DNA from: Spirosoma radiotolerans
GTDB taxonomy: Bacteria; Bacteroidota; Bacteroidia; Cytophagales; Spirosomataceae
Direction: 5' to 3'
Assembly (NCBI RefSeq): GCF_000974425.1
Contig: NZ_CP010429.1
Span: 3,844,001 to 3,908,000, forward strand
Length of the DNA: 64,000 bases
Position 1 is the stretch's first letter, and every line of letters starts with the position of its first letter. The position numbers and the translations under genes are program-made. This document shows, one piece after another, positions 10,002 through 17,283 of this stretch. Below the pieces are notes generated by a model, which was not told the DNA's origin, did no database searches, and saw nothing but the letters and a program-made list of their open reading frames with translations.

Positions 10002-11420
10002 ATGAACATCCGCACTCGCCTGACCCTGTTATTCGTATTGCTGGTCGCTTCGATAGTCTTGTTATTCACGGTCTCCGTTTATTACCTCTATGACCAGTTC
10101 AGGGAGCAGGAATTTCAGCAGCGGCTCGTTGAGAAAGCGTTCACGACTGTCCGCCTGCGGGAGGACGTAGGCGAAGTGCCGCGGGCCGATCTGCCCGTTA
10201 TGACCGATGAGCAGGTCACAATTTACAATCGTCAGGGCACGGTTTTATACAACCAGGAAACCAAGCGTCCCCGCTTCCCGGTAACACCGGCATTTCTGAG
10301 CAAAGTTGCCTACCAGAAACCCCAGTACAGTCGAATTGGCGATACAGAAGCCATTGCCGTTCTGCATTTGAACGCCCGCAAAGAACCTTTAATTATTGTT
10401 GCTTCCGGAAACGACCGGTATGGATTAAGTAAGCTGGACCGACTGCGGGAAATCCTGTTTTCGGGCTGGTTATTGAGTCTGGTTATTGTTGGTATAGCGG
10501 GCTATCTGTTTGCAACTGATGCGTTGAGGCCTGTGGCCGAACTCATTACGCAGGTAAACGCCATCTCGGCCACCAATATCCACGAACGCTTGCGGGTGGG
10601 CCGTCAGCGCGATGAGCTGGCCGATCTGGCCCGAACGTTCAACGATCTGCTTACCCGACTCGAAGAAGCCTTTGTCTTGCAGAAAAGCTTTGTTTCGCAC
10701 GCATCGCATGAGTTGCGTACTCCGCTCACGGTCATGATGGGCCAAATTGAGGTAACCCGGCTGCACGCCCGCACGACGGAGGAATACGAAGTCGCTTTCG
10801 ATGCGTTGTTGGATGAAGTGAAGAGTATGATTCGGCTCGTAAACGGCCTGCTCGAACTAGCCCGCGCCAGTTCGGATGTAGTAACGCTCAACTACCAGCC
10901 TGTTCGCATTGACGAACTGCTCTGGCAGGCGCAGAGCCAGATTATCAGCAAGAAGCCCGATTATCAGATTGATATTGACTTCGATAACCTTCCTGTCCAT
11001 GAAGAAGAGCTGGTCATTGTTGGGGAAGAGTCACTCCTGCAGACGGCCTTCCAGAACCTGATGGAAAACGGCTGCAAATACTCGCCGGACGGGTGCGTGT
11101 CGGTGCGAATATTTTTTGAACCGGGGCGGCTAAAACTTACCTTCAGCGATCAGGGCTATGGTATTCCAGAAAGCGACCTCCCGCATATTTTTGAGCCTTT
11201 CTTCCGGTCAGAATCAACGATGACCATCATTGGTCATGGCATTGGCCTGGCCCTGACGCGACGCATTATTGAACTACATCAGGGCCATATCCAGGTCGAT
11301 TCAGTTGTCGGGAAAGGAACTACATTCCGCATCACACTTCCTACAACGTATACGCTACCCCAGAACTCTGGCAGTAACATAAACTTGGCGAAAGTAGCTG
11401 CGGCTAAACCGACTGACTAA
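10002..11420 (+). CDS. sensor histidine kinase (CusS-like)
   Basis: Membrane sensor kinase of 472 residues: TM1 about 8-30, a periplasmic sensor of about 120 residues, TM2 about 151-171, a HAMP linker (about 172-225, with RDELADLARTFNDLL), the H-box SHASHELRTPL with phospho-acceptor His236, an N-box ENGCKYSPDG near 352, G1 DQGYGIP and G2 GHGIGLAL. It pairs with the response regulator upstream. The N-box has ENG where NNA is usual, a conservative difference. Its stop overlaps the convergent dioxygenase gene by 4 nt. Ligand is unknown; a metal is inferred from the pump. Confidence 0.9.
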   Translation: MNIRTRLTLLFVLLVASIVLLFTVSVYYLYDQFREQEFQQRLVEKAFTTVRLREDVGEVPRADLPVMTDEQVTIYNRQGTVLYNQETKRPRFPVTPAFLSKVAYQKPQYSRIGDTEAIAVLHLNARKEPLIIVASGNDRYGLSKLDRLREILFSGWLLSLVIVGIAGYLFATDALRPVAELITQVNAISATNIHERLRVGRQRDELADLARTFNDLLTRLEEAFVLQKSFVSHASHELRTPLTVMMGQIEVTRLHARTTEEYEVAFDALLDEVKSMIRLVNGLLELARASSDVVTLNYQPVRIDELLWQAQSQIISKKPDYQIDIDFDNLPVHEEELVIVGEESLLQTAFQNLMENGCKYSPDGCVSVRIFFEPGRLKLTFSDQGYGIPESDLPHIFEPFFRSESTMTIIGHGIGLALTRRIIELHQGHIQVDSVVGKGTTFRITLPTTYTLPQNSGSNINLAKVAAAKPTD

Positions 11421-12220
11421 ACCAATTTCTTCACATCCAGCACTTTCACTTTATTCTGTTCAGCTTTTTTAAGCGTTTCGGGCGAGTATGTGGACAGACG
11501 CACGTTTTCCTGCATATCGGCCCGTTTCTGAATATGCTGTTCGAGGTAGCGGTCGAGGTGTTTTCCTTCGAGGCCGTAGCTAAAAAACAGCGATACGCGT
11601 TCGCCCTGCTGCTCACGGAACAGAAAATTGGGCAGGCGGTTCTCCAGACCCACATGCAGGGGTAAATTGGTCAGCACTTTCATCCGGCGGGCATTACCGC
11701 TGTGGAGTGTTCGCATGTTCCAGACCACAATATCACCCGCCCGCGTGTCGGCAAAGACATCAGCCCCGTCGGCAGCTTCATGGCTCCCGGCCTTAAACCG
11801 GATGCCTCCGCTATAGCTGTCGTGGTTCTGTAAATAAATACCGAAGCGAATGAGCGGGTATGGCCCCTCCCAGTCGGCTCCCTGGCCAAACTGATAGCGG
11901 TCGATGTTATCGCGGTGGAAACCACGTGTACCCGTTCCAATCTGATAGGTACTGTCGGAGAAGTAAACGGGGGTATCTCCCAGAATCTCGGTAGCAATGG
12001 CCACAATTCTCGGGTCGTAAATCACCCAGCCAAGGCCATCTTTACTCAACAGATCCCCTTTCACCGAAGCCGCCTGTTTCACCTGCGCAACCTGCCCAAG
12101 TTTTTGCTGCCGATCCCGGTGTTCATATGCCGACTGCCGTAATTTCGCAACCTCGTCGGGCGTAAACACGTTACGGACAATGAGATAGCCCTGCTGTTCG
12201 AATTGCTCCCGATGTGACAT
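11417..12220 (-). CDS. phytanoyl-CoA dioxygenase (PhyH) family protein
   Basis: A 267-residue protein with the Fe(II)/2-oxoglutarate dioxygenase double-stranded beta-helix pattern of the PhyH family. The N-terminus FEQQGYLIVRNVFTPDEV is typical. The likely iron ligands are His and Asp of GFHRDNIDR and the later His in TLHSGNARRM, with an Arg close by for 2-oxoglutarate. Family members hydroxylate diverse small molecules, so the substrate is unknown. It lies downstream of aroA on the same strand, but a 306-nt gap with a huge palindrome separates them, so a shared transcript is unlikely. Its end overlaps the histidine kinase gene by 4 nt. Confidence 0.85.
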   Translation of the reverse strand: MSHREQFEQQGYLIVRNVFTPDEVAKLRQSAYEHRDRQQKLGQVAQVKQAASVKGDLLSKDGLGWVIYDPRIVAIATEILGDTPVYFSDSTYQIGTGTRGFHRDNIDRYQFGQGADWEGPYPLIRFGIYLQNHDSYSGGIRFKAGSHEAADGADVFADTRAGDIVVWNMRTLHSGNARRMKVLTNLPLHVGLENRLPNFLFREQQGERVSLFFSYGLEGKHLDRYLEQHIQKRADMQENVRLSTYSPETLKKAEQNKVKVLDVKKLV

Positions 12221-12315
12221 AATTGGGTGAAGATTTATGGTTCTCGATTTAACTCAGGTAAAGTCCTGGTGGCTTTACCTACAACTATTTTGAGTGATGT
12301 CAGATTCTTAAATCT

Positions 12316-12443
12316 GGCAGGTGAGGTTACTTAAAACCTTGGACTGTTCGGTTTTGAGAAACCTCACCTGTCAGATTCTTAAATCTGACAGGTGAGGTTT
12401 CTCAAAACCGAACAGTCCAAGGTTTTAAGTAACCTCACCTGCC
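12316..12443. repeat. 128-bp palindrome with 62-bp perfect arms
   Basis: Bases 12316-12377 are the exact reverse complement of 12382-12443, leaving only a 4-base centre (CTTA). Flanking it, GATGTC at 12296-12301 pairs with GACATC at 12458-12463, each separated from the main arms by a small self-complementary block. The arms are built of repeated words (a GGTGAGGTT/AACCTCACC word appears at both ends of each arm, and the CAGATT-TTA-AATCTG core also occurs at 12301-12316). The rest of the 306-nt gap between aroA and the dioxygenase gene (12221-12526) shows no gene. Confidence 0.95.
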
Positions 12444-12526
12444 GGTTTTAAGTAACCGACATCACAAGTAGGCGCTACTGCTGAAAAACCCAGACGGAAC
12501 CCTTTCCTAACTACAAAATTAACGGT

Positions 12527-13849
12527 TCAGTGCGTAACGTCGGTACTTGCTTCGGTAAACTTAACCGTTGCTACCCGCGCCATATCGTCCCAGAATGACG
12601 GGTATGACTTAGCCACAACACCGGGTTCGTCGATAATGATTTCGTGTTGCATGGCTACCGGCGCAAACGCCATGGCCATCCGGTGATCATCGTAGGTCGC
12701 GATGGTGGGCGGGCCCGAAGGCCTTACCGCCAATTGATGAACTTCGTATAAATGATTTGGCTCGATCTCGACTAGTTCAGCGCCGATTTTCTGCAACTCA
12801 GCCTGCAATGCCGCGACACGATCGGTTTCTTTTATTTTCAGACTTTCGATACCCGTAAGTCGGAGCACGACCCCTTTCATAGCTGCGCAAACGGCTACTG
12901 TCTGGGCCAGATCGGGGCAATCCGTAAAGTCCCAAGCCAACGATGTAGCGGCTGGGCCTTTAGTTAACCGAACACCCGAATCGGTAAATGTACTTTCGAC
13001 ACCCAGCGAGCGCATGATGTCGGCAATTGCGCTGTCGCCCTGCAGCGATTTCGCTTTCAGACCCAACAAGTTGATTTCGGCGGTCTCATCGTTGGCCAAA
13101 GCCGCAACACTATACCAATAACTTGCTCCCGACCAATCGGATTCAATGGAATATGGTTTCGGGGTGTAGGGTTTTGGGGCTACGGTGATCGTTTTTGCTT
13201 CCCAATCGTCCTGAACATCGGCCCCGAAATACCGCATTTGTTCGAGCGTCATCTCGATATACGGTCGGGAACCAATGGCGCCCGTCAGTTCCAGGGTCAA
13301 CCCATTAGGAAGCAGCGGGGCAATCATCACGAGTGCCGATATGTATTGACTGCTCACATCCCCACGAATGCTTAGTCGATTGCTGGATTCCGTTGACGAA
13401 GAAAACCCCTTGATTTGCAGGGGCGGATAACCTTCCTGTTTCAGATACGTAATATTGGCACCCAGCGCCCGCAAGGCATCCACAAGAATCCCGATGGGGC
13501 GTTCGCACATCCGGGGTGTGCCCGTCATTATTTTTTCCTGACCCGTGGCCGCAAAATAAGCGGTTAGAAAACGCATGGTTGTCCCGGCATCCAGCACATC
13601 GGCCGTCGGGTCGGTTGATTTCAGCAACCGAATCATCGTTTGCGTATCCCGGGCGGTCGACAGATTTTGTAAGTCGCAGCGAAATCCGGTGAGTGCGTCG
13701 ATAATCAACGCGCGGTTACTTTCACTTTTCGACGAAGCCAGAGGAATCGTGGCCTGGACAAGGCCCGGTTGCGTGAGCGTGGCGGGGGGAGTTAAACGAA
13801 CAGCGTTCAAGAGATAAACAGGTTGGTACTGACACGAAATAGTTCGCAA
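12527..13849 (-). CDS. aroA: 3-phosphoshikimate 1-carboxyvinyltransferase (EPSP synthase)
   Basis: Shikimate-pathway enzyme that joins shikimate-3-phosphate and phosphoenolpyruvate to form EPSP, the precursor of chorismate and aromatic amino acids. The 440-residue protein shows the substrate-binding SKSESNRALII near 39, the DAGTTMRFLTAYF loop near 91, GTPRMCERPIG, the RGDVSSQYISALVM segment and the C-terminal catalytic DDHRMAMAFAP. These follow the usual order of the two inside-out alpha/beta domains. It is monocistronic here, and its 3' end faces the large palindrome. The start at 13849 is the only ATG before the conserved part, but a start a few codons later cannot be excluded. Confidence 0.94.
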   Translation of the reverse strand: MRTISCQYQPVYLLNAVRLTPPATLTQPGLVQATIPLASSKSESNRALIIDALTGFRCDLQNLSTARDTQTMIRLLKSTDPTADVLDAGTTMRFLTAYFAATGQEKIMTGTPRMCERPIGILVDALRALGANITYLKQEGYPPLQIKGFSSSTESSNRLSIRGDVSSQYISALVMIAPLLPNGLTLELTGAIGSRPYIEMTLEQMRYFGADVQDDWEAKTITVAPKPYTPKPYSIESDWSGASYWYSVAALANDETAEINLLGLKAKSLQGDSAIADIMRSLGVESTFTDSGVRLTKGPAATSLAWDFTDCPDLAQTVAVCAAMKGVVLRLTGIESLKIKETDRVAALQAELQKIGAELVEIEPNHLYEVHQLAVRPSGPPTIATYDDHRMAMAFAPVAMQHEIIIDEPGVVAKSYPSFWDDMARVATVKFTEASTDVTH

Positions 13850-14005
13850 AAAAACGAAAAATCGACTACATTCCGGCCATTATCTGCGTTAGGGTATCAG
13901 ACAAGTTATTTTCTCACTGGTTAAAGAAAGACTAATCAACGTTAGGAAATCGACTTTACTGTAGCGAAAACAAATTAACTCAACTCACATACAGGCTGAA
14001 CAGGC

Positions 14006-15265
14006 ATGCCAATTCTTTTCACAAACGCCCATTTATTTACCGGAACCGAGTGGTTACCAAATGCATCCGTCCGCATAGCAGACGATCGTATCCAGGAAAT
14101 TAACCCCGCAACGCCCGTCCCAAGTGACGATGAAACGACCACCGTCATTGACCTCAAGGGGGATTACCTGATTCCGGGTCTTGTCGATCTGCAACTATAT
14201 GGCGGCTCCGATTTATTCCTGAACGATCAGCCAACCCCCGAAACGGTTCGCCACATTTACGACTCCCACTCCCGAAACGGCACTACTACCCTACTGCCTA
14301 CCATCCATTCGACGTCGCTTGCAATCATGCAGGAGTCGATGGCGGCCGTGCAGGTTGTACGAACAGAAAACCCGTTTGGCGTACCGGGTATCCACGTTGA
14401 AGGCCCGTATTTCAACCCAATCAAACGGGGAGCGCACAGCACAGCCTACGTTCGGACACCGGCCGATGGCGAGCTGGAAACGCTGTTCAGCACCAACGCC
14501 GACGTTATTCGGATACTAACGCTGGCCCCCGAAATCCTGACTCCCGATCAGCTTGATACCATCAAAAGGCTAAAGCACACGAATACGCTCCTGTCGCTCG
14601 GCCATAGTAATGCAACCTACCAGCAGGCTACCGCAGCGTTCAACGAGGGCATTCCGCTGGCGACGCACCTCTACAACGCCATGCGCGGCTTCGAAAGCCG
14701 GGAGCCAGGGGTGGTGGGTGCCGTTTTCGATCATCCTACTGTTCGGGCCAGTATCATTGCCGATGGGTATCACTGCGACCCAACCACGATTCGCATTGCC
14801 TACCGGCTTCTGTGTCAGGAGGGTAAACCCGAACGTCTTTTTCTGATTTCAGACGCGCTCTTTGCCAATCCGCCCCGACCGAACTTTGAGTTGGGTCAGT
14901 TTATCGTGCATTTTGAGCCGGACCCATCCAGGCCGGGCCCATCCAGGCCGGGCCCATCCAGGCCGGGCCCATCCAGGCCGGGCCCATCCAGGCCGGGCCC
15001 ATCCAGGCCGGGCCGCTATGTGAATAACGAAGGTAACCTGGCAGGTTCGGCCATCACGTTGATCGACTGCGTCAAGATTGCCGTTGAGCAAGCCGGTATT
15101 CCGCTGACAAATGCCCTCCGGATGGCCTCGGTTATTCCCGCTGAAATCATTGGCATGGGTGACCAACTGGGCAAAATTCAGCCTGATTACATAGCCAATC
15201 TGGTGCGACTGGATCAGTCCATGAACGTGAACGGTGTCTGGGCATTAGGCAAGCCGATAGCATAA
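14006..15265 (+). CDS. nagA: N-acetylglucosamine-6-phosphate deacetylase with in-frame repeat insert
   Basis: Amidohydrolase-fold enzyme (419 residues) that removes acetate from GlcNAc-6-phosphate during amino-sugar and cell-wall recycling. Seen: the beta-sandwich plus TIM-barrel start ([16 protein letters not shown]), metal ligand region HVEGPYFNP near 130, SLGHSNATY near 197, HLYNAMRGF near 219 and the catalytic Asp in LISDALFA near 283. Residues about 306-336 are six GPSRP repeats encoded by a 15-bp tandem repeat, placed just before the conserved [13 protein letters not shown] strand. Typical family members lack this insert and are about 380-390 long. The frame is intact and all active-site motifs are present, so the enzyme is probably functional with a flexible loop. 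Confidence 0.92.
   Translation: MPILFTNAHLFTGTEWLPNASVRIADDRIQEINPATPVPSDDETTTVIDLKGDYLIPGLVDLQLYGGSDLFLNDQPTPETVRHIYDSHSRNGTTTLLPTIHSTSLAIMQESMAAVQVVRTENPFGVPGIHVEGPYFNPIKRGAHSTAYVRTPADGELETLFSTNADVIRILTLAPEILTPDQLDTIKRLKHTNTLLSLGHSNATYQQATAAFNEGIPLATHLYNAMRGFESREPGVVGAVFDHPTVRASIIADGYHCDPTTIRIAYRLLCQEGKPERLFLISDALFANPPRPNFELGQFIVHFEPDPSRPGPSRPGPSRPGPSRPGPSRPGPSRPGRYVNNEGNLAGSAITLIDCVKIAVEQAGIPLTNALRMASVIPAEIIGMGDQLGKIQPDYIANLVRLDQSMNVNGVWALGKPIA
14923..15012. repeat. 15-bp GC-rich tandem repeat, six perfect copies
   Basis: The unit CCCATCCAGGCCGGG is repeated six times without a mismatch inside nagA. Because the unit is 15 bp, it adds five residues (GPSRP) per copy and never shifts the frame. 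The same unit appears in ribD at 21350-21379 on the same chromosome strand. There are no spacers, so this is not a CRISPR array. Confidence 0.97.
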
Positions 15266-15272
15266 ACCCGGT

Positions 15273-16700
15273 TTATCGTGCGTCTCTGGCGATGGCTTTC
15301 TCGTAATTTTGGTTCAGCGTTTCCAGGAATTTACCCGTTACCCAACTGATATCGGAGTCCCTGATAAACACAAACCGTTTTGGTATCGACGTGTCGGCAT
15401 ACGCCCGAATAACCGCTTCCAACAGCAGTGAGCCAGCAATAAGCTGTTTTTCGTTGAATTGATTCTGCACATTAACCAGGTCGGCCTCGGCTTTCCTGCG
15501 AACGACCGGATCGGTCAGGTCAGATAGGTCGGGATGAATCAGGCTTTGGTAGTCTGTCATGGCTAACCGGGCAAAGTGTTCGGCATCGGCCAGCGTGAGG
15601 GGCACGGCCGTCGTACCTGCTTTTTCAGGATGCAGGTAAGCGGCCATAGCCCACACTATGCCACCGCCCAGCGCCACCGTTCTGCGTTGGTGCAGACCGG
15701 GGCTTGTCGTGTTAAACTCCACATTGATAGCTGTATCGGCCATCATTTTAATAACTCGCTGCGCTTCTTTTTTGTAGTCTTCAATGGGCAATGAACGATT
15801 ATTATCAATCAGATTAGCCATTGTTTTGGTGCCAACTGGCAAGCTAACGGAATGAAAGCGATGGCCGCTGTCATAGTAGCCACCTTTGGTATTCCCACTA
15901 CCGATATCGACACAAGAAGCTGTAAGCCACAGCTTTCGGGGAATCGAGCCGATCATGAACAGTTCGGCTTCACGGGCCGCCGTCAGCGTCGAGTCAATAA
16001 ACAGGCTGTCGCTTCCGGGCAGGCTGTTTGTCACCAGCGCCGAAAATAATTCGTAGAGTTTCTTTTTCTTTTCGGGCGTTTTGCCGAGCGTTTCATTGAC
16101 CCCACTACTAAAGGCGACATAAATATGATCGGCCGGAATGTTGTAGCGCCGGATCGAATCCAGATAGGCTTTCATCACCTCCTGACCGTCCTTAAACGAC
16201 TGAGCAGTACCTGAAACAAGGGTTACGTTGGGTGCAATGGGCTTCACCTTAACATCCTTGTTGTAAAACCCATTTTCGTAAATTGTTCGGAAGATAGCCA
16301 GCTTCACCCCCGACGCTCCCACATCGATACCGGCATACAAGTCTTTGGATGCCGTTTCACTGATCAATTGCCGCATGGCCGCTTCACTGGCTCCAAAGTT
16401 CAATTTTTTGTAGAGAGTTTGGGCTTTATGAAAATAGCCCAACGCCGTTTGGCTATTCTCCTGGTCGCGGTAGGCAAAGCCTAAATTTTCATACGCAACC
16501 GCTTCCAGGTAGGGATCTTTCGCCTTCACGGCGGGCAACGACCTCAGTAGTAGATCAATCGCCTGCTCCGGCCGATCAACCATCCGTAAGGTATTACCCA
16601 GTTTAATAAAATGTTGAGCCTCCACGGCGTCGCGTGCGTTTTGCGCCAGGGCAGAAAGTGAACAAGCGAACAGGAGAATAATTGAGAAGAGGTAGTTCAT
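15273..16700 (-). CDS. exported TPR protein fused to an actin-fold (Ppx/GppA-like) ATPase domain
   Basis: A 475-residue protein with a signal peptide (MNYLFSIILLFACSLSALA, cut after Ala), two to three TPR-like repeats (about 25-120) and a C-terminal ASKHA (sugar kinase/Hsp70/actin) fold. The fold shows the phosphate-1 motif GIDVGASGVKLAIF, the phosphate-2 motif VDIGSGNTKGGYY and the adenosine motif VALGGGIVWAM, in a pattern closest to Ppx/GppA exopolyphosphatases. An ATP- or polyphosphate-binding fold behind a signal peptide is unusual, because the periplasm has no ATP. The ATG at 16700 is chosen because the longer start at 16778 would bury the signal peptide. It is convergent with nagA (7-nt gap). 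Function unknown. Confidence 0.7.
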   Translation of the reverse strand: MNYLFSIILLFACSLSALAQNARDAVEAQHFIKLGNTLRMVDRPEQAIDLLLRSLPAVKAKDPYLEAVAYENLGFAYRDQENSQTALGYFHKAQTLYKKLNFGASEAAMRQLISETASKDLYAGIDVGASGVKLAIFRTIYENGFYNKDVKVKPIAPNVTLVSGTAQSFKDGQEVMKAYLDSIRRYNIPADHIYVAFSSGVNETLGKTPEKKKKLYELFSALVTNSLPGSDSLFIDSTLTAAREAELFMIGSIPRKLWLTASCVDIGSGNTKGGYYDSGHRFHSVSLPVGTKTMANLIDNNRSLPIEDYKKEAQRVIKMMADTAINVEFNTTSPGLHQRRTVALGGGIVWAMAAYLHPEKAGTTAVPLTLADAEHFARLAMTDYQSLIHPDLSDLTDPVVRRKAEADLVNVQNQFNEKQLIAGSLLLEAVIRAYADTSIPKRFVFIRDSDISWVTGKFLETLNQNYEKAIARDAR

Positions 16701-17283
16701 ATATATGTAATCATTTGTTGGACAGAGGTCTATACCATAAAATAGAGAACCAGTTAGAACAGCAAGATAACAGTTCAAATTTGCCGGAACGGTGATTGTG
16801 AGGGAAAGGGTCCGTGCTCATCCAAAGTGCTGAATTTTTCCATAACCAAACGAAGAGCAATAAGTACTAACTACTCACTGACCAAGCTAATCTGATTTCA
16901 GAAAATAGACCGTAAATAATTATCTATTGTATTTATTCTATATTTCAGAATTATATTTTAATTTATTATTGGAAAGCAATATTATAATATTAATATTTGA
17001 TTAATAACAACAGTTTACCACACTCTAACCGTGCGCACGGGCAAATTCCAGAGAGTTATTTGGTCAGGAGGATTATAGCGCATAGAACTAGCTATAGCTG
17101 AACTGATTACAGCAAGCGTTTAAGCCACCTTTCATTTTTGTTTGACAGCCGAAAAAAAGCGGTTTCCGATTTCCTATTGCCCAAATTTTATACATGCGTT
17201 TGCGTAAAAATCAACTTATACAGAATCCTGAAATGCATGAATTACTTAGTGAATCATTTGTTCAACTCTATTAAATACAAACC
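16701..17283. other. 583-nt gene-free AT-rich intergenic region
   Basis: Divergent gap between the exported ASKHA-fold gene and the TonB-dependent receptor. The middle (about 16910-17010) is very AT-rich, with runs like TATAATATTAATATTTGATTAA, and a small AGCTATAGCT palindrome lies near 17091. It should contain both promoters, but no exact TAnnTTTG box is seen and no conserved frame or RNA fold was recognised. Confidence 0.6.

Noticed and set aside
14923-15012. Possible CRISPR array
   Set aside because: The six 15-bp units are directly adjacent with no spacers, lie inside nagA and keep its frame.
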